Positions 56,009 to 62,875 of a DNA stretch of 64,000 bases are shown piece by piece. How positions within the stretch are numbered: the first letter of the stretch is position 1; every line of letters begins with the position of its first letter. Below the pieces are notes generated by a model. It was not told the origin of the DNA. It made no database searches and was given only the letters and a program-made list of their open reading frames with translations. Made by a program: the position numbers and the translations under genes. Origin of the DNA: Lysinibacillus xylanilyticus (GTDB taxonomy: Bacteria > Bacillota > Bacilli > Bacillales_A > Planococcaceae); assembly GCF_001708185.1 (NCBI RefSeq), contig NZ_MDDN01000007.1, positions 62,001-126,000 of the forward strand, read 5' to 3'.

Positions 56009-56269
56009 ATGGATATTCTAATTCCAATTGGGATAGGTTTTTTTGCTAATGTGGTAGTATTTGTGATAAGTAAATTAGTCGTTAAAAATAAAAGAAAAGC
56101 TACCCAGATCACACTTATTTTTTGGGGAATCACTGTTCTCCTATCTTTTATTATCGGTAGTTGGCGTGGAATGGGTTTATTTGTCATAAGCTTAGGGATG
56201 TTAATAGTTTCTATATGCTTGTATTTATATATTTACATTGAACGTAACTTTATACAAAAAGGCGTCTAG
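56009..56269 (+). CDS. Small membrane protein, unknown
   Basis: 86 residues; ATG behind AAAGAAAGGGATGGG. Three hydrophobic helices with a basic loop (KNKRKATQ). No family recognised. The DNA for its last 15 codons has a close match at about 62771-62815, suggesting a second, decayed copy. Confidence 0.7.
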   Translation: MDILIPIGIGFFANVVVFVISKLVVKNKRKATQITLIFWGITVLLSFIIGSWRGMGLFVISLGMLIVSICLYLYIYIERNFIQKGV

Positions 56270-56308
56270 AAAAAGCCTTTGAAGGGTTCATTCCTTCAAA
56301 GGCTTTTT
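56270..56308. terminator. Bidirectional terminator
   Basis: AAAAAGCCTTTGAAGG/CCTTCAAAGGCTTTTT perfect stem between two converging genes. Confidence 0.93.
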
Positions 56309-56316
56309 CCTTACTA

Positions 56317-57021
56317 CTAACAGAGTAATGCTTGTGGTCCGAAGAACGCGCGAATTCCTGCAGCGGCTACAGTAGTATGACCTGAAACACATGAAACCAA
56401 CTCTTTATCGCAGCAATTATCTCCATATCCAAAGACGTCATAACATCTGTCATGTGCCACACAGCAAGTATCTGTTGCATTAATTGGTTTCCCTCCACCA
56501 TGAGTTGAACCATAACCACAGTTACCACCACAATGCTGATACCCTCCTGGTAAGCATCCATCAGACGTCCACCATGCTAGTAAACTAACTTCATTATCGA
56601 TTGAAATATTTTCCTCAACAAATTCAAATTGAACAAGATTTGTTTCGTATTGCTTTTCAACCACTTCTTCCTGTTCAAATGTAAAAGTGACGATATTATT
56701 AGAATCTCCTTTTTGTAAAACTTGGCCAAAGTAATGATCCTGATGAATTGGCAATTCATTAAATAAGATCGAAACGGTCTTATCCTTATTTACCAGATTA
56801 ATAATAGTTGAATTAAACTGAATTAGACCTTTCGATTTTTGCCCTACAGCCGCTTCAAAAGTATAGGCTTTTTCCACTTCTAATTCTTCTACTTTAAACA
56901 TTTCCTTCTCTTGCATTTCTTTCACTATTTTTTTGAATTTCACTTGTTGATATAAAGAGGTTAGTTTAATTTGCAAATCATTGCCTGTTAAATCTACTTT
57001 AGCTAGAACTTTTACTATCAT
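56317..57021 (-). CDS. Phospholipase-A2-like domain protein
   Basis: 234 residues from the ATG at 57021 behind AAAAGGAGTGG. Residues 1-145 form an acidic, beta-rich region of unknown type. The C-terminal 85 residues are Cys-rich and carry the PLA2 signature: Ca-loop-like CGGNCGYGSTHGGG and catalytic CCVAHDRCYD (His-Asp pair), then DNCCDKELVSC. PLA2 enzymes hydrolyse phospholipids and usually act outside the cell, yet no signal peptide is seen. It forms a two-gene operon with the Cys-rich peptide before it, with a 31-bp gap. Toxin, bacteriocin or cell-surface role is inference. Confidence 0.75.
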   Translation of the reverse strand: MIVKVLAKVDLTGNDLQIKLTSLYQQVKFKKIVKEMQEKEMFKVEELEVEKAYTFEAAVGQKSKGLIQFNSTIINLVNKDKTVSILFNELPIHQDHYFGQVLQKGDSNNIVTFTFEQEEVVEKQYETNLVQFEFVEENISIDNEVSLLAWWTSDGCLPGGYQHCGGNCGYGSTHGGGKPINATDTCCVAHDRCYDVFGYGDNCCDKELVSCVSGHTTVAAAGIRAFFGPQALLC

Positions 57022-57052
57022 GCTAGTTCCACTCCTTTTCATATAATGATGT

Positions 57053-57235
57053 TTAAGTAATAACGCCGCCTCCGCCTTTACACCCGCAATGATCAAGTAT
57101 CCATGTAGATCCTGTTAGAGGAACGAATGTACCTAAACAACCTTCGTATAGGCAACAACTCCGAATAGGACTACAGAAACTTTGAGCTACTACCTTGTCG
57201 TTTCCTTCTGTCGATTTTTTTTCCTTCTCACTCAT
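57053..57235 (-). CDS. 60-residue Cys-rich peptide, partner of the PLA2-like protein
   Basis: ATG at 57235 behind AAAGGGGGGGATCAC. The first 17 residues are charged (MSEKEKKSTEGNDK…). The rest holds six Cys (SFCSPIRSCCLYEGCLG … LDHCGCKGGGGVIT). The split into a charged leader and a Cys/Gly-rich tail is like a modified or disulfide-bonded peptide precursor. No family recognised. Confidence 0.7.
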   Translation of the reverse strand: MSEKEKKSTEGNDKVVAQSFCSPIRSCCLYEGCLGTFVPLTGSTWILDHCGCKGGGGVIT

Positions 57236-57400
57236 GTGATCCCCCCCTTTCCTGGCTAAGTAAGATACATTTTTGTATCTCTGTAATATAAAGAGAGCCC
57301 TATCGAAATAAATAAAACTTTTATCGAAAAATTTTAAGAAAAAATTATTGAATATCGCCAAGACATAAAAAGACCTCCTCATCGTTTTGATTAGAAGGTC
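57236..57400 (-). promoter_or_regulatory. Leader of the Cys-rich peptide operon with two hairpins
   Basis: AGATACA-TTTT-TGTATCT (57263-57280) lies just before the ribosome site. Further up, 57367-57400 forms GACCTTCT…AGGAGGTC followed by TTTTT on the minus strand, a terminator-like hairpin with no gene before it. Two TATCGAAA boxes lie 21 bp apart (57301, 57322). Confidence 0.4.
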
Positions 57401-57619
57401 CATACTGTAGGTTTATGACAAGGTCACCCACTGTAGCTTTTGAATAATGTTTGATTAAAAATCACTCTAAACCCTTGATTTTACTGCAAATAAAAAGCCA
57501 TCGTTTTGTAATGAAGATTGAACTTTTCATTTTGATCGACAATGACTAATCGTGTTTAATGTACTTTTATAAAACAGTTGCCTAAAATGGAAATAACAGC
57601 ATAAAGGAGAATCAATACT

Positions 57620-58192
57620 ATGAAATCGAACAGTATGGCAACCCATTTTCACACTTTACAGGAGCAGCGAGCTCATTATCTGCCCTCTATTCAATCACTC
57701 CCACAAGACCAACTATGGCATCGAGAAGTGGAAGGTAAATGGTCAATCGGGGAACACTTTTATCATCTTTATTTGATCCTGAAAATGCTTAAAACCGCAA
57801 CAAAATGTTCCTTACTACTGACCCCTTACGCGAAAATACGAAGAAACAAGCCTTTTGCCACTGAAATACATGATGTTTACGAAGAATTTAAAAACAAAAA
57901 AGGAAGAGGCATGAGAGCTCCTGCAATATTAGTGCCTCCTAAAAAGATACGCTTTGTGCTAAACAGCGACGAAATCGAGCAATTACTAATAATCGAAACA
58001 AGCGCAATGAAAAAATTGGTAAAAGATATTGAGGAGAATATAGCCGGGCATATCGTCTTTCCCGACCCACTTGCCCACTATCCTAACCTTATTCAATCCA
58101 TTCAGCTACTTGCGATCCACGAAAAACATCATTTTAGGATAATGGAGCAACAATATCAGAGGTTGATTACGTCTAGCAAAATCTTACTCTAA
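57620..58192 (+). CDS. DinB-family protein
   Basis: 190 residues; ATG behind AAAGGAGAATCAATACT. DinB/YfiT four-helix fold: KWSIGEHFYHLYLILK gives the first metal His and IHEKHHFRIMEQQ the last two. Members include thiol-S-transferases and other metal-dependent enzymes; substrate unknown. Confidence 0.85.
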   Translation: MKSNSMATHFHTLQEQRAHYLPSIQSLPQDQLWHREVEGKWSIGEHFYHLYLILKMLKTATKCSLLLTPYAKIRRNKPFATEIHDVYEEFKNKKGRGMRAPAILVPPKKIRFVLNSDEIEQLLIIETSAMKKLVKDIEENIAGHIVFPDPLAHYPNLIQSIQLLAIHEKHHFRIMEQQYQRLITSSKILL

Positions 58193-58827
58193 GCGTTTTT
58201 GAAAATCGGAGGTTTTGAAATGCCAAAACTATTGAATCGAATAGGAGGGGGAACTAACCACTGATCTCTCACATGGCCAAGCTTGCAGACTTTTGAGCCC
58301 TTGATAATTCCATTGAAGCTGCGGCGGGGAAAGAGGACTTTTATTAACAGCTTTTTCTTTTTACATAATTCTAGGGCACCTCCCTTATTCAGTATGGTTT
58401 AGTTTCATCGCTACCACCACACCGAATTTGGGAGGTACCCGTTTGTTATTGTTTTAAAACCCTTGTTACAAAGGGATTAGAATTATGAAATTAACGCCAA
58501 TACATGCCATGGTAATCGGATTACCAATAAATATAGGCTTATTAGCAGTTATTTCAATTTCTCCTGGATCAAAAGTCAAGTAGTCATATTGATCATACAT
58601 TAAAAGAGAAATTCAAATCTTCGACACAAAGGAATAATTTCTGCTTTTTCTCAAAGTTTGTTCAATTTACAGAAAAATCTGATTTTGAAATTCTTATAGC
58701 TAATGCTATGGTATTCACATAACAATAGATAGTCAAAAAAGATGAAAAGGGGAAATCATCTATTTTAATAGAGCAAGTGAAAAAAACAAGCCTACATATA
58801 TTTATTTTGATTCTCAACAATTAAAAG
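58193..58827. other. Gene-poor stretch with an inverted repeat and possible gene debris
   Basis: GGGCACCTCCC and GGGAGGTACCC (58374-58384, 58430-58440; 10 of 11 paired) bracket 45 bp. A 32-codon frame at 58485-58583 (MKLTPIHAMVIGLPINIGLL…) has a weak ribosome site and may be a fragment. No intact gene recognised. Confidence 0.5.
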
Positions 58828-58902
58828 GCTGGGCGACTTCTTGGGGATGCCCCTAGGAAAGCTCCCAGTCAGAACGGAAATCATGGTGATGAGCCTATTA
58901 TT
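58828..58902 (-). repeat. Family A repeat fragment
   Basis: GGCTGGGCGACTTCTTGGGG, then TCAGAACGGAAATC and ATGGTGATGAGCC: both ends of family A with the middle missing. Confidence 0.7.
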
Positions 58903-58935
58903 GTGAAATAATTTATAAATCTAAAGGAGTTAAAA

Positions 58936-59199
58936 ATGAAGATAATAAAATTAGCAATCTATTTTATCATGATTGTTTTAGCTCTTATAATTACAGAACG
59001 TGGAATCATATATGTATTGATGTTAATTTCAAAACCTGGAATATATAATCCAGTAAACCCTTACCCACTATCTGAAATATCACCATTTGTGCAACATTCT
59101 ATCGCGGCGGTTATTGTGCTAGTAGCTCTTTGGATTACAAATAAAATAATGCATTTTTTCTCGTTTATAAAAACGAAATTAATAAAAAATCCTTCATAA
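58936..59199 (+). CDS. Small two-helix membrane protein, unknown
   Basis: 87 residues; ATG behind CTAAAGGAGTTAAAA. Helices at about 4-27 and 52-72, short outside loop rich in Pro (NPVNPYPLSEISPF), basic tail. No family recognised. Confidence 0.7.
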   Translation: MKIIKLAIYFIMIVLALIITERGIIYVLMLISKPGIYNPVNPYPLSEISPFVQHSIAAVIVLVALWITNKIMHFFSFIKTKLIKNPS

Positions 59200-59201
59200 C
59201 G

Positions 59202-59235
59202 AATGACCACCCGTCATGGAGTGGTCATTTTCATT
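59202..59235 (+). terminator. Terminator after the two-helix protein gene
   Basis: AATGACCAC/GTGGTCATT stem then TTCATTTC. Confidence 0.75.
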
Positions 59236-59291
59236 TCTTATTTAATTAACCATTTTATAGTGCATTTTTTTCTTCTGCCTAGGTCTATTAC

Positions 59292-59702
59292 TTAATGATC
59301 TTCAAGTGTAGTAACCTCTTCTAGCCATTCCGTCATTCTGCTCTTAGCATAATTCTGTTCAAATTCGTACCAATGGTTTTCGATGCCTAGTTCATTAATT
59401 TTTTCCTTAAAAAATCGAAAAGGCTTATTTCCGTTCAGTACGTTGATTAAATGAATCTTAATCGAATCTGATTGCTTTTTAGCAAAGCTGATCATGACAT
59501 CATACATTTCAGACGATGAAACGCTTGGAATCATCACTAAATCCGCAGCCACTTCCTCATCATCCCAATCAATCTCGGGCTCGCCAGTTAAAGCTTCTGG
59601 CGCATCCAAAAGCACTTCACCCGTTCGACAGTTTAATACATACGACATTTCCTCATCATTTCCATTTAAAAATACATCCGCAAGTTCATCTAGTAGTTTC
59701 AA
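59292..59702 (-). CDS. UPF0158 family protein
   Basis: 136 residues, acidic. Matches the UPF0158 pattern: MSYVLNCRTGEVLLD near the start, MIPSVSSSEMYDVMISFA in the middle and KPFRFFKEKINELG…WYEFE near the end. Soluble, function unknown. Confidence 0.85.
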   Translation of the reverse strand: MKLLDELADVFLNGNDEEMSYVLNCRTGEVLLDAPEALTGEPEIDWDDEEVAADLVMIPSVSSSEMYDVMISFAKKQSDSIKIHLINVLNGNKPFRFFKEKINELGIENHWYEFEQNYAKSRMTEWLEEVTTLEDH

Positions 59703-59841
59703 TTTTCTTACCTCATATAAGTACGATTCACATGTTCATATTACAAAAAATGCCCGCAACCATCAATGGTGGCTACGGGCTTCCATCTTAAGTTCAGTCA
59801 TAAACTGCATAAAAAAGAACCGAATAGATTCGATTCGGCAT

Positions 59842-60135
59842 TTATTCATACATTCCTATACTGAGCTCCCTACAAAATGATTCTATCGTGTCACGCTCTT
59901 CCTTTGGCAATGCTTCGTACTCAACCAGATATTGTGCTGAAAGATCTTCTAGCTCCATATAACTGACTTCTCTTGTCAGGACGATCCCATTGATCTCATT
60001 AGCCAACTGGTTTGCAGTTGCAATATCCTTAAACGCAAAGGCCTGTTCTTCATCATCCGTAAATGTAAGAAAGTCAATTTTCCCCTCGTAATAACGATCA
60101 TCTACTTGCACTACGTAATATCTAATTGAATCCAT
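59842..60135 (-). CDS. Small acidic protein, unknown
   Basis: 97 residues. MDSIRYYVVQVDDRYYEGKI, FTDDEEQAFAFKDIATANQL. Soluble and acidic, no recognised family. Lies between the kinase and UPF0158 genes on the same strand. The gap after it (59703-59841) holds an imperfect inverted repeat and no gene. Confidence 0.75.
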   Translation of the reverse strand: MDSIRYYVVQVDDRYYEGKIDFLTFTDDEEQAFAFKDIATANQLANEINGIVLTREVSYMELEDLSAQYLVEYEALPKEERDTIESFCRELSIGMYE

Positions 60136-60186
60136 TATACACCTCCCCTATTTAGGATTTTACCTTTTCAAAGCAGTCCGAGATTT

Positions 60187-61038
60187 CTAAAGTAGCATTC
60201 GTAAAAACTTTTCAAAATTCACGCCTGCCTCGCGCGGAATTTGCTCCTTCGACGTTGCTTCAATCGAAGCGGCTAAAAACGCCTCCGCAAGCTTCATCGA
60301 TTCAACTAGATCCTGCCCGCGCATCATGCCACCCATAATAACTGATGCAAACAAATCACCTGTGCCTGAATAGCTCTCACCGTTATAATCGCGGATGCTA
60401 GAAAATGAACGATCTGCATCGACATACATATTGCCTACATAACGCTTGCTCGCATCTGTTGGCGGTGGATTCAATCCAGTAATAATGACATTCGCCCCAG
60501 TAGCCTGCTGTAGCTGATGGCCCGCTTCTTCTAGTGCCTGAAGATAATCTGAATCTTCTTGATAGCTCTGTAGCTTCTCATACGACAAACCTGTAAGCAA
60601 ACAGCACTCTGTAATATTTGGCGTAATAATGTCAGCACATTTCACTAGCTCTTTCATACGATCAAGCAACTCGCCCGTAAACATTTTATACACTTCGCCC
60701 AAATCGCCCATCACCGGATCGACAAGCAGCGTTGTGTTACTCGAATGAAACACGCTTAAAAATCGAAAGATATTATCGATTTGCTCTTTTCCTGTCACAA
60801 AACCTGTATGAATACCATCAAAGGTAGTACCTAGCTTGCTCCACTCATCCACAAAGTAATCCATTTTTGACGTTAAATCCTCACAATAAAAGCTTGAATA
60901 CCCTGTTTGCGCCGTTAAAATCGCAGTTGGCAATGGCACAGCCTGAACCCCCATCACCGACAGCACAGGCATCGCAGCTGTTAACGAGCACTTCCCAAAG
61001 GATGACATATCTTGAATTACAGCAACTTTTTTCATCAT
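60187..61038 (-). CDS. Pyridoxamine/pyridoxine kinase
   Basis: 283 residues from the ATG pair at 61038/61035 behind GGTGGAGAGT. Ribokinase-like vitamin B6 kinase: IQDMSSFGKCSLTAAMPVLS (substrate loop), LLVDPVMGDLGEVY, ADIITPNITECCLLTG and the catalytic SGTGDLFASVIMGG. Phosphorylates vitamin B6 vitamers. Divergent from an ECF S component, probably the matching vitamin importer. Confidence 0.9.
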   Translation of the reverse strand: MMKKVAVIQDMSSFGKCSLTAAMPVLSVMGVQAVPLPTAILTAQTGYSSFYCEDLTSKMDYFVDEWSKLGTTFDGIHTGFVTGKEQIDNIFRFLSVFHSSNTTLLVDPVMGDLGEVYKMFTGELLDRMKELVKCADIITPNITECCLLTGLSYEKLQSYQEDSDYLQALEEAGHQLQQATGANVIITGLNPPPTDASKRYVGNMYVDADRSFSSIRDYNGESYSGTGDLFASVIMGGMMRGQDLVESMKLAEAFLAASIEATSKEQIPREAGVNFEKFLRMLL

Positions 61039-61235
61039 ACTCTCCACCTATATCCTGTATGTACTCACTTCATCGTATCATAATTAGAAAGATGCGAAAA
61101 TGCACACAACTTAAATTCGAGAGATGGACAATAATCTGACCTTTAATAATTTTATCAAATTGACACTTTTACCATAGTCAGTCCTTTGTTAAAGTTAAAA
61201 TTATCAAAAATTTCATCTTAGTGAGGAAGATACAG

Positions 61236-61787
61236 ATGCAAAATATACAAGGGCAAAGCTATACAAGAACACGCACAAAAACATTTGATTTAGTAATCAC
61301 ATCAATTTTAGCAGCACTTGTTTTTGTCGCAACAGCGTTCATCAATCTTAAGCTACCATTCGGGCAAGGTGGACTTATTCACTTAGGGACATCTATGCTT
61401 TTCATCTCAGCGATCTTATTTGGTCCTAAAAAAGGAGCACTTGCTGGGGCAATAGGGATGGGCTTATTCGATATTACAGGTGGTTGGTTAATTTGGGCGC
61501 CAACTACAATTATCTCCCGTGCATTACAAGGTGCCATCGTTGGGAAAATCGCTTGGTCTAAAGGTCATAAAGGCGACAACGTTGGATTAAACATTTTAGC
61601 AGCAGTTGTTTCAATGCCCGTGATGATTGCGGTCTACTATATCGGGCAAGCAATTATGTTCAAAAGCTGGATTGCCCCTATGGCATCCATTCCAGGAGAC
61701 GTCATCCAAAACGTTGTCGGTTTACTGATCGCAATTCCAGTATGTATCGTGCTGAAAAAAACACCATATTTCAAAAAGAATTTTTAA
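61236..61787 (+). CDS. ECF transporter S component, probably vitamin B6
   Basis: 183 residues from the ATG at 61236 behind GTGAGGAAG (a GTG at 61221 has no ribosome site). Six membrane helices with LVITSILAALVFVATAFINL and AGAIGMGLFDITGGW, the S-component pattern. It binds a vitamin and uses the shared EcfAA'T module encoded elsewhere. The divergent B6 kinase suggests pyridoxine, as in PdxU-type proteins; this is inference from context. Confidence 0.82.
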   Translation: MQNIQGQSYTRTRTKTFDLVITSILAALVFVATAFINLKLPFGQGGLIHLGTSMLFISAILFGPKKGALAGAIGMGLFDITGGWLIWAPTTIISRALQGAIVGKIAWSKGHKGDNVGLNILAAVVSMPVMIAVYYIGQAIMFKSWIAPMASIPGDVIQNVVGLLIAIPVCIVLKKTPYFKKNF

Positions 61788-61794
61788 CTTCTTT

Positions 61795-61962
61795 CAAAAG
61801 AAGTTAAAGCCTCCGGCGGATGTCACTGAAATCGGAAAGGAGTTCATAAAGGATGTTAGCCTAAAATCATCGCATCCATGCGATAACGGCTAACTGACCT
61901 GCATCACGCAGGCCTAAGCACAAAGCCGATCCCGGACGCAATTATGCCGAGGCACAATTGAT
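61795..61962 (-). repeat. Full-length family B repeat, reverse orientation
   Basis: Starts AAAGCCTCCGGCGGATGTCA, contains AACGGCTAACTGACCTGC and ends ATTATGCCGAGGCACAATTG, the reverse of 43227-43390. It directly follows the S-component stop. Confidence 0.85.
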
Positions 61963-61974
61963 TACTACAAAATT

Positions 61975-62021
61975 AACACGCCATCTTGCTATTTTACCAT
62001 TAGCATAGATGGCGTGTTTTT
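61975..62021 (+). terminator. Terminator of the ECF S-component gene
   Basis: AACACGCCATCTtGCTA/TAGCaTAGATGGCGTGTT stem then TTTATC; it lies beyond the repeat, so the repeat is part of the mRNA. Confidence 0.85.
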
Positions 62022-62226
62022 ATCATTTTCTAAAATTTTGGACATAGGGATGTAGCGATTACTTACATGAAACTTTTCTCGATATCGAAAAAACCTTCGA
62101 ATCTACTCAAATATCATATGTATTCTCACCTTGTCCGACTGAATAATTTTAGTTTTGGGGAGATTTAAAACTTCAAATGACAATAATGTACGCTTTTTTA
62201 CATACGATATGGTGGAGGTGAAAAAA

Positions 62227-62667
62227 ATGCCAAGAGCAAAATATCGAGATGCAGACGTTGACTTAATGGCAAGGATGATGAGAGCCGAAGCTGAAGGTGA
62301 AGGAAACCAAGGAATGTTATATGTTGGAAATGTCATTGTGAATCGTCTTGTATCAAATTGTTTAGACTTTAAAGATTTAAGAACAGTAGAAGATGTTATT
62401 TATCAGGTACAAGGAGGAAATTATTCGTTTGAGGCTGTTCAAAAAGGGAATTTATTTTACCAAAGGGCGAGATCTTCTGAAAAAAGATTAGCAAAAATGA
62501 ATTTGGATTATTGGAGACAACATCCAGCAAAATTCGCACTTTGGTACTTCAACCCATATGCCCCATGTCCTCCAACATGGTATGGTCAACCATTTACTGG
62601 TCAATTTAAAAATCATTGCTTCTATGAACCCGCACCTGATACATGTGAAGGTGTTTATATCGACTAG
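62227..62667 (+). CDS. CwlJ/SleB-like cell wall hydrolase
   Basis: 146 residues from the ATG at 62227 behind GGTGGAGGTG. Hydrolase_2 domain (RMMRAEAEGEGNQGMLYVGN with the catalytic Glu, WYFNPYAPCPPTWYGQPFTG, HCFYEP). No signal peptide, like CwlJ, the spore-cortex enzyme made in the mother cell. A sporulation sigma -10-like CATACGAT lies just before the ribosome site. No gerQ gene adjoins it. Confidence 0.88.
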   Translation: MPRAKYRDADVDLMARMMRAEAEGEGNQGMLYVGNVIVNRLVSNCLDFKDLRTVEDVIYQVQGGNYSFEAVQKGNLFYQRARSSEKRLAKMNLDYWRQHPAKFALWYFNPYAPCPPTWYGQPFTGQFKNHCFYEPAPDTCEGVYID

Positions 62668-62770
62668 GTAGCTATTATGCGTTTTGGTGCTGCGAATACA
62701 ATATTATTAGTTGCAGGTACTTATAGCCAACAAAATTTATTCGATGTCATTCTACCAAGGTAACACTTAT

Positions 62771-62815
62771 TTTTTGTATTTATATATTGACATTGAACGT
62801 TCTTAATTCAAAAAG
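62771..62815 (+). pseudogene. Decayed 3' end of a copy of the 56009-56269 gene
   Basis: TTTGTATTTATATATTGACA then TTGAACGTtc…TTCAAAAAGC matches 56216-56262 (end of the small membrane protein gene) with a few changes and a frame break. Nothing else of that gene is nearby. Confidence 0.5.
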
Positions 62816-62839
62816 CATTAAAAATTATTTAGACATAAC

Positions 62840-62870
62840 AATCCCCCTGTTCGTTCAAAACAGGGGGATT
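62840..62870 (-). terminator. Hairpin after the LPXTG protein gene
   Basis: AATCCCCCTGTT/AACAGGGGGATT perfect 12-bp stem, 5 bp after the stop; the following T-run is weak on the minus strand. Confidence 0.7.
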
Positions 62871-62875
62871 ATATT

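Noticed and set aside
58485-58583. 32-codon hydrophobic peptide gene
   Set aside because: Weak ribosome site, no operon context, in a debris-like stretch; kept only as a note.
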